A DNA stretch of 8,491 nucleotides, taken from positions 1-8,491 of the forward strand of contig DXVZ01000089.1 in NCBI GenBank assembly GCA_019417125.1. The letters are read 5' to 3'. The notes under the pieces are model-generated. The model ran no database searches. It was not told the origin of the DNA and worked only from the letters and a program-made list of their open reading frames with translations. This stretch comes from Phascolarctobacterium sp. (lineage in GTDB: Bacteria; Bacillota; Negativicutes; Acidaminococcales; Acidaminococcaceae). This document shows, one piece after another, positions 1-6,279 of the stretch. A program made the translations under genes and the position numbers. Each line of letters starts with the position of its first letter. The first letter of the stretch is position 1.

Positions 1-150
1 GTTACCGATGGTTTCAAAGGTTTTGAAGTAGGCGCTAACGTTGCTCTTGCTAAAAACATCGTTGCAGGCGTTAAATACTACGACCTCGAAGCCCGTGAAG
101 GTAACCTCGACGATCAGGCAATCTGGTCCGAAGTTGTATTCACTTTCTAA
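1..150 (+). CDS. C-terminal end of a putative outer-membrane beta-barrel porin (5'-truncated)
   Basis: The reading frame is open from the first base to a TAA at 148-150 and gives the last 49 residues of a protein. They alternate polar and hydrophobic residues as amphipathic beta strands do: a strand ending in VGANVALAKNIVAGVKYYDL, a short acidic turn (REGNLDDQ), and a last strand, IWSEVVFTF. A final strand ending in Phe is the usual signature of outer-membrane barrels recognised by the BAM machinery. From family knowledge, this ending matches the SLH-domain porins of Negativicutes, which carry an N-terminal S-layer-homology domain and a C-terminal barrel; that N-terminal part lies outside the window. 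The gene is followed by a strong terminator, so it is probably the last or only gene of its transcript. The family call is inferred from one tail only. Confidence 0.72.
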   Translation, partial: VTDGFKGFEVGANVALAKNIVAGVKYYDLEAREGNLDDQAIWSEVVFTF

Positions 151-190
151 TCTTAATAACGCTAAAAATATTATTAGTTAGAACTGTTAA

Positions 191-220
191 AGCGGATGGC
201 TTGCGCCATCCGCTTTTTCT
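191..220 (+). terminator. Rho-independent terminator of the porin gene
   Basis: A perfect 10-bp inverted repeat, AGCGGATGGC (191-200) and GCCATCCGCT (205-214), encloses a TTGC tetraloop and runs into a T tract (214-218). It starts 40 bp after the porin stop codon, as expected for a strong factor-independent terminator of a highly expressed gene. Confidence 0.93.
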
Positions 221-233
221 GCATATATAAGCT

Positions 234-272
234 AAAAAACGTATCTGCATTTATTTGGCAGATACGTTTTTT
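234..272. terminator. Bidirectional terminator between the convergent porin and Arc-like genes
   Basis: A perfect 15-bp inverted repeat, AAAAAACGTATCTGC (234-248) and GCAGATACGTTTTTT (258-272), has a 9-nt loop. The arms begin with A6 and end with T6, so the hairpin is followed by a U run on either strand. On the minus strand it begins 3 bp beyond the stop codon of the 54-aa gene and must be its terminator. On the plus strand it backs up the porin terminator. Confidence 0.9.
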
Positions 273-274
273 AT

Positions 275-439
275 TTAATCAATTTTAATTTTACCCTTTT
301 GGTTTTCGTAGTCGTCAACCACCCATTTTAATATTTGTTCAATTTCTTTGTTGACGCTGCGTCCGTTGTTTTCGGCGATGACTTTCATTTTTTTCATGAT
401 AATGGGGTGAATACGCAAGCTGAAACGTGCCGGTTCCAT
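275..439 (-). CDS. Arc-family ribbon-helix-helix transcriptional repressor, 54 aa
   Basis: The minus strand encodes 54 residues, starting MEPARFSLRI and ending KGKIKID. The layout is that of phage P22 Arc: a short DNA-reading beta strand (RFSLRI, residues 5-10), helix A (about 12-24), the turn ENNGRSVN (23-30), and helix B (about 30-45). The ENGRSVN-x-EI-x-Q pattern of Arc is almost fully kept as NNGRSVNKEIEQ. By alignment R5, S7 and R9 take the place of Arc Q9, N11 and R13, the residues that enter the major groove. Such proteins bind as dimers, often pairs of dimers, and commonly repress their own gene. The start is fixed by AAAAGGAG at 448-455 (minus strand), 8 nt from the ATG. The gene stands alone with its own promoter and terminator, and no toxin gene lies beside it. 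Besides self-regulation, its target is unknown. The M16C gene diverges from it across a 162-bp spacer and could be one. Confidence 0.88.
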   Translation of the reverse strand: MEPARFSLRIHPIIMKKMKVIAENNGRSVNKEIEQILKWVVDDYENQKGKIKID

Positions 440-454
440 AAAAACAGCTCCTTT

Positions 455-502
455 TTATGATGTCATTAAAATATCAAAACGGTTTGTTATGATGCCATTA
501 TA
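455..502. promoter_or_regulatory. Two direct 16-bp repeats, candidate operators of the Arc-like repressor
   Basis: TTATGATGTCATTAAA (455-470) and TTATGATGCCATTATA (487-502) match at 14 of 16 positions and start exactly 32 bp apart, about three helical turns, so both face the same side of the DNA. Each has a partly palindromic core (ATGA-TG-TCAT in the first, less perfect in the second), as expected for a dimeric regulator. The 487-502 copy covers the -10 box of the Arc-like gene. The other lies just upstream of and touching its Shine-Dalgarno region. This is the geometry of autorepression. The role is inferred from position; the repeats themselves are plain in the sequence. Confidence 0.6.
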
Positions 503-525
503 TAAAATTTGCAAAATTTTTGCAA
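497..525 (-). promoter_or_regulatory. Sigma-A-type promoter of the Arc-like gene
   Basis: On the minus strand, TTGCAA (520-525) and a perfect TATAAT (497-502) are separated by exactly 17 bp. Transcription would start near 490, giving a 5' leader of about 50 nt that holds the second operator-like repeat. The -10 box is inside the first repeat (487-502). Confidence 0.75.
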
Positions 526-542
526 GTTGGGGTTAATATTTT

Positions 543-571
543 TAATTTGCCTTGTAAAGATGTGATAAAAT
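543..571 (+). promoter_or_regulatory. Probable extended -10 promoter of the M16C peptidase operon
   Basis: TG-A-TAAAAT at 563-571 fits an extended -10 element. The -35 position (about 543-548, TAATTT) is weak, which extended -10 promoters tolerate. The start would be near 578, about 24 nt before the ATG, with the GGAGG ribosome binding site at 591-595. An alternative pairing is TTGCCT (547-552) with ATAAAA-like sequence around 570. The exact box is uncertain. Confidence 0.4.
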
Positions 572-601
572 AAAAACAGCGCAATAAATTGGAGGTAAAT
601 T

Positions 602-3526
602 ATGAAGCTTGAAGTTAATAAAGTTTACAGCGGCTTTATTGTTAAGCACGCTGAGTACGTTGAAGAAATTCAGTCGGATGCTTATTTGATGGAGCACGAA
701 AAAAGCGGCGCCAGGCTGTTATACCTGGGCAACAGTGATGATAATAAGGTGTTTTCCATCAGCTTCCGCACGCCGCCTTACGATGATACGGGCGTGCCGC
801 ATATTTTGGAGCATTCCTCGCTGTGCGGTTCGCGCAAATACCATTTAAAAGAGCCTTTTGTGGAGCTTGTTAAAGGCTCGATGAATACGTTTTTAAACGC
901 AATGACTTACCCCGATAAAACTATGTACCCGGTGGCAAGCCGCAACGATAAAGATTTTAAAAATTTAATGGATGTTTACCTTGACGCGGTGTTTTACCCT
1001 TTGATTTACGAAAACCCCTACACGCTGATGCAGGAGGGCTGGCATTACGAAATTGCCGCTAAAGACGGCGAAATGGCGTACAACGGCGTTGTTTACAACG
1101 AGATGAAGGGCGTTTATTCTTCGGCGGACGCCATTGCCGAAAACGAGGTTATGCGCGCGCTGTTCCCCAATAGCCCGTACCGTTTTGAATCCGGCGGCTA
1201 TCCGGCGGCTATTCCGCAGCTGACGCAGGAAGCGTTTGAAAACTTTCACCGCAAGTATTACAGCCCGGAAAATTCTTTTATCTACCTGTACGGTGATATG
1301 GACATTGAAAAAACTTTGGCTTATCTTGACGGCGAATATTTATCGGCATTTGCCAAAACCGGCGCTGTAAATTCGGAAATTCCCTTGCAGCAGCCTTTTG
1401 CCAAAACAAAAGAGGTTAAGGCTTATTATCCCGCCGGGGCGGATGAGGATTTAAAGGCTAAAACCTACCACGAACTTGATATTGTGTGCGGCGATGCGCG
1501 CGATGCGAAAACTTCGCTGGCGCTGCGCCTTTTGGAAACGGTGCTGTTGGAGGGCAACAGCGCGCCTTTGCGTTTAGCGCTGCTTGAAAGCGGCATTTGC
1601 ACTGACGCTTACGGGCAGTATACGGGCAGCCTGCGCCAGCCGGTGTTTGCGGTTAAGGTTAGCGGCAGCGAGGAGGATAAGCGCGACGAGTTTTTAAGCA
1701 TTGTGTACCGCACGCTGCAAAAGCTGACCATTGACGGCATTGACAAGGAACTTTTGGAAGCCTGCCTGAATATGCTGGAGTTTAAGCTGCGCGAGGCAGA
1801 TTTTGGCGCGTACCCGAAAGGGCTGATTTACGGCATTGGTGTGATGGATACCTGGCTGTACGACGGCGACCCGCTGGACGGGCTGCGTTACAATAAGGTG
1901 CTGGCGGAACTGCGCGCAGGGATTAACACCAATTATTACGAGCAGCTGATTGAAAATTACCTGCTGGATAACACGCATAAGGTTTTGCTGACGCTGATGC
2001 CGAAAAAAGGCATGGAAGAAGCGGAACAGGCAGAGCTGGCGGCGAAAATGCAGCAGATTAAAGATAATATGGCCGATGCGGAACTGGAAGCAGCCGTTGA
2101 GCACTGCCGCATTCTGCACGAGCGCCAGGCAGCGCCGGACAGCGCCGAGGCGTTGGCGAGCATTCCGCTGCTGGAGCGCAGCGACATCCGCCGCGAATCG
2201 GAAAAATTGGACGGCGAGCTGACGCAGGAGGGCGTTAACGAATTTTTGTATGTGCCTGCCTTTACTAACAAAATTGCATATTTGAACTGGTATTTTGATA
2301 TGAGCGGCATTGACGGCGCGCTGCTGCCGTACTGCTATTTGCTGAGCGATATGCTGGGCAAGGTCGATGCGGGCAAGTACACCTATCAGCAGCTTTCTAC
2401 GCTGGGCACCAAATACACCGGCGGCGTGGCGTTTCAGGTTAAGGCTTACTCCGCGGCAGAGAGCGTAAGCGACTACACCGTTAAATTTACCGTTACCGCC
2501 AAAGCGCTGGTGCATAATTTAACGCACATGTTTGAAATTTTGCGCGCCATTGCGCTGGAAAGCCGTTTGGATAGCACTAAACGCCTGCGCGAAGTGCTGG
2601 CTGAGGTTAAAAGCGATTGGGACAGCAACTTCTTCAGCCGTGGGCAAACCGTTGCCTGCACGCGTTTAAATTCGTATTATTCGCCGGCGGCAAGGGTTAA
2701 CGAGCAGGATTATTATTCGTACTACGAATTTTTAAAAGATTTGACAGAACATTTTGACGCGCGCGCCGAAGAAACGCTGCAAAAACTGCGCAGCCTGCTG
2801 GGCGTGTTCTTCCAAAACAGCAAATACCTTTTGGCGTACAGCTGCGAGGAGGAGGACAAGGCGCAGGTGCTTGCCATGGCGAAGGAATTTGCCGCTTTGC
2901 TGCCGCAGTCCGCAGTGGCTGGCGGTGCAGTGCAGCCGCTTGCCGCGCCTGGCTTAGATGAGGGCATTATGACGCCGGGCAAGGTGCAGTACGTTGCTGC
3001 TGGCGGCGATTTCCGCAAGTTTGGGCATCCGTTTACTGGCGCGATGAAAGTTTTGGAAACCGTGCTGCGCTATGAATATTTGTGGACGAAAATCCGCATC
3101 CAGGGCGGCGCTTACGGCGCTTCGGCAGTGTTTGACCGCAACGGCAGCATGTATTTTGCTTCCTACCGCGACCCGCAGCTGGCAGCTTCGCTGGAAGCCT
3201 ACCGCGGCTTGCCTGAATGGCTGGAACAGCTTGACCTGCCGGAACGCGAGCTGACGAAGTACGTTATCGGTACCATCAGCGCGGCGGATGTGCCGCTGAC
3301 CAATTCCATGCGCCTTTCGCAGACGGCGCTGGCACATTTAAAAGGCATTCCGCTGGCAATGCGCCAAAAAACGCGCGATGAAATTTTGAATTTGACCAAT
3401 GACGATTTGCGCAGGCTCGGCAAAGTTGTGCGCGATACATTGAGCGATAACTATCTTTGCGTTGTTGGCGGCAGCGGCGCGATTGAAGCTAACAAAGAAA
3501 TTTTTAACAGCGTTAAGCATATTTAA
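602..3526 (+). CDS. M16C zinc metallopeptidase, presequence protease (PreP/Cym1) type, 974 aa
   Basis: This is a full-length member of the M16C family (falcilysin, PreP, Cym1, human PITRM1), in which four homologous domains form a closed chamber that degrades peptides and unfolded fragments rather than folded proteins. The inverted zinc motif HXXEH is HILEH at residues 67-71: H67 and H71 bind zinc and E70 is the catalytic base. The distal zinc ligand is E167 in GVVYNEMKG, 96 residues after H71, close to the spacing in PITRM1. R832 and Y838 in the C-terminal half (IRIQGGAYGA) match the Arg/Tyr pair that completes the active site in this family. Length, about 970 aa, is normal, and all key residues are present. 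No signal peptide is visible, so a cytoplasmic peptide-recycling role is inferred. The start is supported by GGAGG 6 nt upstream. The stop codon overlaps the ribosome binding site of the next gene, so the two are co-transcribed and probably translationally linked. Confidence 0.93.
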   Translation: MKLEVNKVYSGFIVKHAEYVEEIQSDAYLMEHEKSGARLLYLGNSDDNKVFSISFRTPPYDDTGVPHILEHSSLCGSRKYHLKEPFVELVKGSMNTFLNAMTYPDKTMYPVASRNDKDFKNLMDVYLDAVFYPLIYENPYTLMQEGWHYEIAAKDGEMAYNGVVYNEMKGVYSSADAIAENEVMRALFPNSPYRFESGGYPAAIPQLTQEAFENFHRKYYSPENSFIYLYGDMDIEKTLAYLDGEYLSAFAKTGAVNSEIPLQQPFAKTKEVKAYYPAGADEDLKAKTYHELDIVCGDARDAKTSLALRLLETVLLEGNSAPLRLALLESGICTDAYGQYTGSLRQPVFAVKVSGSEEDKRDEFLSIVYRTLQKLTIDGIDKELLEACLNMLEFKLREADFGAYPKGLIYGIGVMDTWLYDGDPLDGLRYNKVLAELRAGINTNYYEQLIENYLLDNTHKVLLTLMPKKGMEEAEQAELAAKMQQIKDNMADAELEAAVEHCRILHERQAAPDSAEALASIPLLERSDIRRESEKLDGELTQEGVNEFLYVPAFTNKIAYLNWYFDMSGIDGALLPYCYLLSDMLGKVDAGKYTYQQLSTLGTKYTGGVAFQVKAYSAAESVSDYTVKFTVTAKALVHNLTHMFEILRAIALESRLDSTKRLREVLAEVKSDWDSNFFSRGQTVACTRLNSYYSPAARVNEQDYYSYYEFLKDLTEHFDARAEETLQKLRSLLGVFFQNSKYLLAYSCEEEDKAQVLAMAKEFAALLPQSAVAGGAVQPLAAPGLDEGIMTPGKVQYVAAGGDFRKFGHPFTGAMKVLETVLRYEYLWTKIRIQGGAYGASAVFDRNGSMYFASYRDPQLAASLEAYRGLPEWLEQLDLPERELTKYVIGTISAADVPLTNSMRLSQTALAHLKGIPLAMRQKTRDEILNLTNDDLRRLGKVVRDTLSDNYLCVVGGSGAIEANKEIFNSVKHI

Positions 3527-3534
3527 GGAGAGCC

Positions 3535-4473
3535 ATGATTATCAGCGTAAGCCGCAGAACAGACATACCGGCGTTTTACGCGGACTGGTTTTATAACCGC
3601 CTGCGCGACGGGTTTGTGCTGGTGCGCAACCCAATGAATGCGCATTGCGTAAGCAAAGTGGCGCTGGCGCCGGACGTGGTGGACGGCTTTGTGTTTTGGA
3701 CGAAGAACCCGCTGCCGATGCTGTCGCGCCTTAAAGAACTTGCGGCGTACCCTTATTATTTTCAGTTTACGCTGACGGGGTACGGACGCGAAATTGAGCC
3801 GGGCGTGCCGGATAAGCAGCAGGTGCTGGTGCCGGCGTTTAATCGCTTGGCGGCGCAGCTTGGCAAAAAGCGTGTTGTTTGGCGGTATGACCCGATATTT
3901 TTCAGCCCGAAATATACGCCGCAGTACCACTTACGCTGCTTTGAGGCGCTGGCGGCAGAACTAAAAGATAGTACAGAGCGCTGCGTAATCAGTTTTATGG
4001 ATGACTACCGCAATACCAGGCGTAACGCGCAAAGGCTAAGGGCGCTTGCTTGCAGCAGTGAAGAACTTTACGCCTTTGCCGCACGGCTGGCGCAGGTTGC
4101 CGCTAAGTACGGGTTAAAACTGCAAAGCTGCGCCGAAGCGGCAGATTTTACGCCGCTTGGCATTACCGCGTCGGCGTGCATAGATAGGGCGCTGATAGAG
4201 GATATCGGCGGTTTTAAATTAAAACTGGCGAAAGATAAGAACCAGCGCCCGGAATGCGGCTGTGCCGCAAGCATCGACATCGGCGCCTATAACACCTGCC
4301 CGGGCGGCTGCCTGTATTGCTATGCTAATTACAACGCCGCTGTGGTTAAAACAAATTGTGCCCAGCACGATAAAAACAGCCCGCTGCTGTTTGGCAGTTT
4401 AACAGAATTGGACAAAATAACAAAGCGCAAAATGGAAAGCAGCAAAGAATATGCGCAAAATTTGTTTTTATGA
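3535..4473 (+). CDS. DUF1848 family protein with C-terminal radical-SAM-like CX3CX2C motif, 312 aa
   Basis: The N-terminus MIISVSRRTDIPAFYADWF and the segments RNPMNAH (31-37) and FVFWTKNP (52-59) are hallmarks of DUF1848, an uncharacterised family of about 300 aa. Near the C-terminus is a cysteine cluster: C241 and C243 (ECGC), then CPGGCLYC with C255, C259 and C262 spaced CX3CX2C, followed by YANYN. This spacing is that of the [4Fe-4S] ligands of radical SAM enzymes, and the CxYCYA form recalls the spore-photoproduct-lyase-like (COG1533) group. There, however, the motif lies at the N-terminus of the barrel. An iron-sulfur protein acting by SAM-radical chemistry is therefore plausible but unproven, and the substrate is unknown. 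Translation starts 8 nt after the M16C stop codon, with AAGGAG (3525-3530) overlapping that stop. Any link in function to peptide degradation is only suggested by the operon. No signal peptide or membrane segment is seen. Confidence 0.88.
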   Translation: MIISVSRRTDIPAFYADWFYNRLRDGFVLVRNPMNAHCVSKVALAPDVVDGFVFWTKNPLPMLSRLKELAAYPYYFQFTLTGYGREIEPGVPDKQQVLVPAFNRLAAQLGKKRVVWRYDPIFFSPKYTPQYHLRCFEALAAELKDSTERCVISFMDDYRNTRRNAQRLRALACSSEELYAFAARLAQVAAKYGLKLQSCAEAADFTPLGITASACIDRALIEDIGGFKLKLAKDKNQRPECGCAASIDIGAYNTCPGGCLYCYANYNAAVVKTNCAQHDKNSPLLFGSLTELDKITKRKMESSKEYAQNLFL

Positions 4474-4506
4474 TATAATTATTTAAAATAATTTATAAAC
4501 AGGAGG
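4471..4506 (+). promoter_or_regulatory. Extended -10 promoter, palindrome and strong RBS of the esterase gene
   Basis: TGA-TATAAT (4471-4479) is a perfect extended -10 element whose first three bases are the stop codon of the DUF1848 gene. No good -35 is seen near 4451-4456. Just after the -10, ATTATTT-A-AAATAAT (4478-4492) is a perfect 15-bp palindrome spanning the expected start site, possibly an operator. AGGAGG (4501-4506) is 6 nt from the ATG. No terminator separates the two genes, so read-through from the upstream operon is also possible. Confidence 0.6.
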
Positions 4507-4512
4507 GGTAAA

Positions 4513-6171
4513 ATGAAGTTTTTTAAATTTTTAATTGTAACATTGGTGCTGCTTGCCAACACTGCATTAGCGGCGGAGTTCCCAACGCAGGTAAAAACAA
4601 GCGAGGGCATTGTGCAGGGCGTGTACGATGCGAAATACGATATTGTAAAATGGTTTGGCATACCGTACGCGCAGCAGGCGGACGGCGCTAACCGCTGGGC
4701 ATTGCCGCAGAAAGCGGAAAAATACAGCGGCGTTAAAGATTGCTGCCATCCTGCGCCTGCCAATTTGCAGTTTAACGGCAAAAACGTCATCGGGCAGGAG
4801 GGCGTGCTGACGCTTGACGTTTACCGCCCCGATACCGACGCAAAGAAGCTGCCGGTGCTGGTATTTATCCACGGCGGCAACAACCAAACCAGCAACAGCC
4901 GTTTGTGGATGGGCGATAAGTTCGCCCAAGAAGCTAACGCCGTTTATGTTTCGGTGCAGTACCGCCTGGGTTTGCTGGGCTTTAACAATTTACCGGCGCT
5001 GGCAAACGGCAGCGCGCTTAACGACAGCGGTAACTACGGGCTTATCGATCAGGCTTATGCGTTGGACTGGGTTAAAAAGAACATTAAACAATTCGGCGGC
5101 GACGCGGATAATATCACCGTATCCGGTTTTTCTGCCGGTGGGCGCGACGTGATGGCAATGTTAATTTCGCCGCTGTTTAAAGGTAAGTTCGATAAAGCTA
5201 TCTCCTTTAGCGGCGGGCTGACTGTGGCAGATTTTGCCGAAAGCCAAAAGATTATTGCTAAAAACCTTGCGCCGCTGGTTGTTGCCGACGGTATTTGCGC
5301 CGACGAAACTGCTGCCGCCAACTGGCTGATGCAGGATAATGACGAAGTGCGCAGTTATTTAATGAACCTGCCGGGCGAGCGCCTGGCGCCGGTAATGGCG
5401 GGCGCGCTTATCAGGATGAAATCTTTCCCACATTTGTACGGAGATGGTACGGTGCTGCCTAAAGAGGGGTTTGCTGCCGATAAATTTTACAGCGTGCCGC
5501 TTTTAATGTTGGCAAGCAGCGACGAATTTACCTCGTTTTTAGCGCGCGACCCGTATTTTAAAAACCGCTTGGACAAAGTGCTGAAGGACGAACTGACCAC
5601 CGAAGAATTTGTGTTTGCTAACAAATATGGCAGCAAATTTTACGGCTTCTTTAACGGGCAGCAATCGGCAGAAGATATTTACGCCAACTACAAAGCGCCG
5701 ATGTATGTTTGCATGTTTGATTTTGGACATGACCCGGCAGTAGTGGGCGAAACTTACGCCGTTAAAACCGGCGCAACGCACGGCATCTTTTTGCCGTTCT
5801 TAACCGACCAGCCCTATCCGTACACGGCTAACACCGATGTTTTTGCTAAACCTGGCCCGCAGGAACTGAGCGATATTTTCATGGCGTCGCTGGCGGCGTT
5901 TATCCGCACGGGCGACCCCAACAACGCCCTGCTGCCGCAAAAATGGCAGGCGTGGACGCCGCAGAATCGTGCTGAAATTGTGTTTGACGCCGATACAGAA
6001 CACGCCAAAGTTTACGCACGCCGCAATGATACCAGTTATGACGGCATTTTAGCGGAGCTTGAAGCGGATAACAGCATTAACGCGGCAAGTAAAGATTATA
6101 TTATTAAAAATATTTTAAACGGCAGATGGTTCAGCGGCGGCCTGGACGCTAAATATAATAACGAAGATTAA
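4513..6171 (+). CDS. Secreted type-B carboxylesterase (alpha/beta hydrolase), 552 aa
   Basis: Residues 1-20 form a classic Sec signal peptide: a short basic start (MKFFK), a hydrophobic core, and ALA at 18-20 before AEF. The mature enzyme is therefore exported, in a diderm cell to the periplasm or beyond. The rest follows the carboxylesterase type B fold: oxyanion-hole HGG (120-122), QYRLGLLGF (149-157), GNYGLIDQ (173-180), the nucleophile elbow GFSAGG with S207, the acid E338 (SSDEFTSF), and the base H423 (ATHGIFLP). The triad is complete. The residue before the nucleophile is Phe where most family members have Glu (GESAGG). C77 and C78 lie near the N-terminus, where family members often have a disulfide cysteine. 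Length is normal (about 500-550 aa). The enzyme likely cleaves carboxylic esters such as acylated plant or drug compounds; the substrate cannot be told. The gene is closed by its own terminator. Confidence 0.9.
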   Translation: MKFFKFLIVTLVLLANTALAAEFPTQVKTSEGIVQGVYDAKYDIVKWFGIPYAQQADGANRWALPQKAEKYSGVKDCCHPAPANLQFNGKNVIGQEGVLTLDVYRPDTDAKKLPVLVFIHGGNNQTSNSRLWMGDKFAQEANAVYVSVQYRLGLLGFNNLPALANGSALNDSGNYGLIDQAYALDWVKKNIKQFGGDADNITVSGFSAGGRDVMAMLISPLFKGKFDKAISFSGGLTVADFAESQKIIAKNLAPLVVADGICADETAAANWLMQDNDEVRSYLMNLPGERLAPVMAGALIRMKSFPHLYGDGTVLPKEGFAADKFYSVPLLMLASSDEFTSFLARDPYFKNRLDKVLKDELTTEEFVFANKYGSKFYGFFNGQQSAEDIYANYKAPMYVCMFDFGHDPAVVGETYAVKTGATHGIFLPFLTDQPYPYTANTDVFAKPGPQELSDIFMASLAAFIRTGDPNNALLPQKWQAWTPQNRAEIVFDADTEHAKVYARRNDTSYDGILAELEADNSINAASKDYIIKNILNGRWFSGGLDAKYNNED

Positions 6172-6176
6172 AAGAA

Positions 6177-6212
6177 CAGCCTGCATGGTTAATTCCGTGC
6201 AGGCTGGTTTTA
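6177..6212 (+). terminator. Terminator of the esterase gene
   Basis: CAGCCTGCATGG (6177-6188) pairs with CCGTGCAGGCTG (6195-6206) as a 12-bp stem with one T-G wobble and a 6-nt loop. GTTTTATT follows. The T tract is short, but the stem is stable and lies 5 bp after the stop codon. Confidence 0.85.
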
Positions 6213-6231
6213 TTAATTTAGCCAAAAGAGT

Positions 6232-6269
6232 TATAATTAAAATAAGGTTATATTTGCTATTTATGGAGG
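6232..6269 (+). promoter_or_regulatory. Possible promoter -10 and RBS of the 486-aa protein gene
   Basis: The preceding terminator means that this gene should have its own promoter between about 6207 and 6264. TATAAT at 6232-6237 is the best -10 candidate, but I see neither a convincing -35 nor an extended TG. The ribosome binding site GGAGG (6265-6269) is 10 nt before the ATG, slightly longer than usual. Confidence 0.35.
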
Positions 6270-6279
6270 CAGTCTGGTT

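Noticed and set aside
275..439. The Arc-like protein as the antitoxin of a toxin-antitoxin pair.
   Set aside because: The gene is alone, closed by a terminator 3 bp after its stop codon, with no small toxin-like frame beside it on the same strand. Length and motif fit Arc itself, with no C-terminal toxin-binding tail.
1694..2515. A 273-codon open frame on the minus strand inside the M16C gene.
   Set aside because: It lies antisense within a clearly conserved protease gene, has no ribosome binding site or family resemblance, and its Arg/Gln/His-rich composition is what the opposite strand of GC-rich coding DNA yields.
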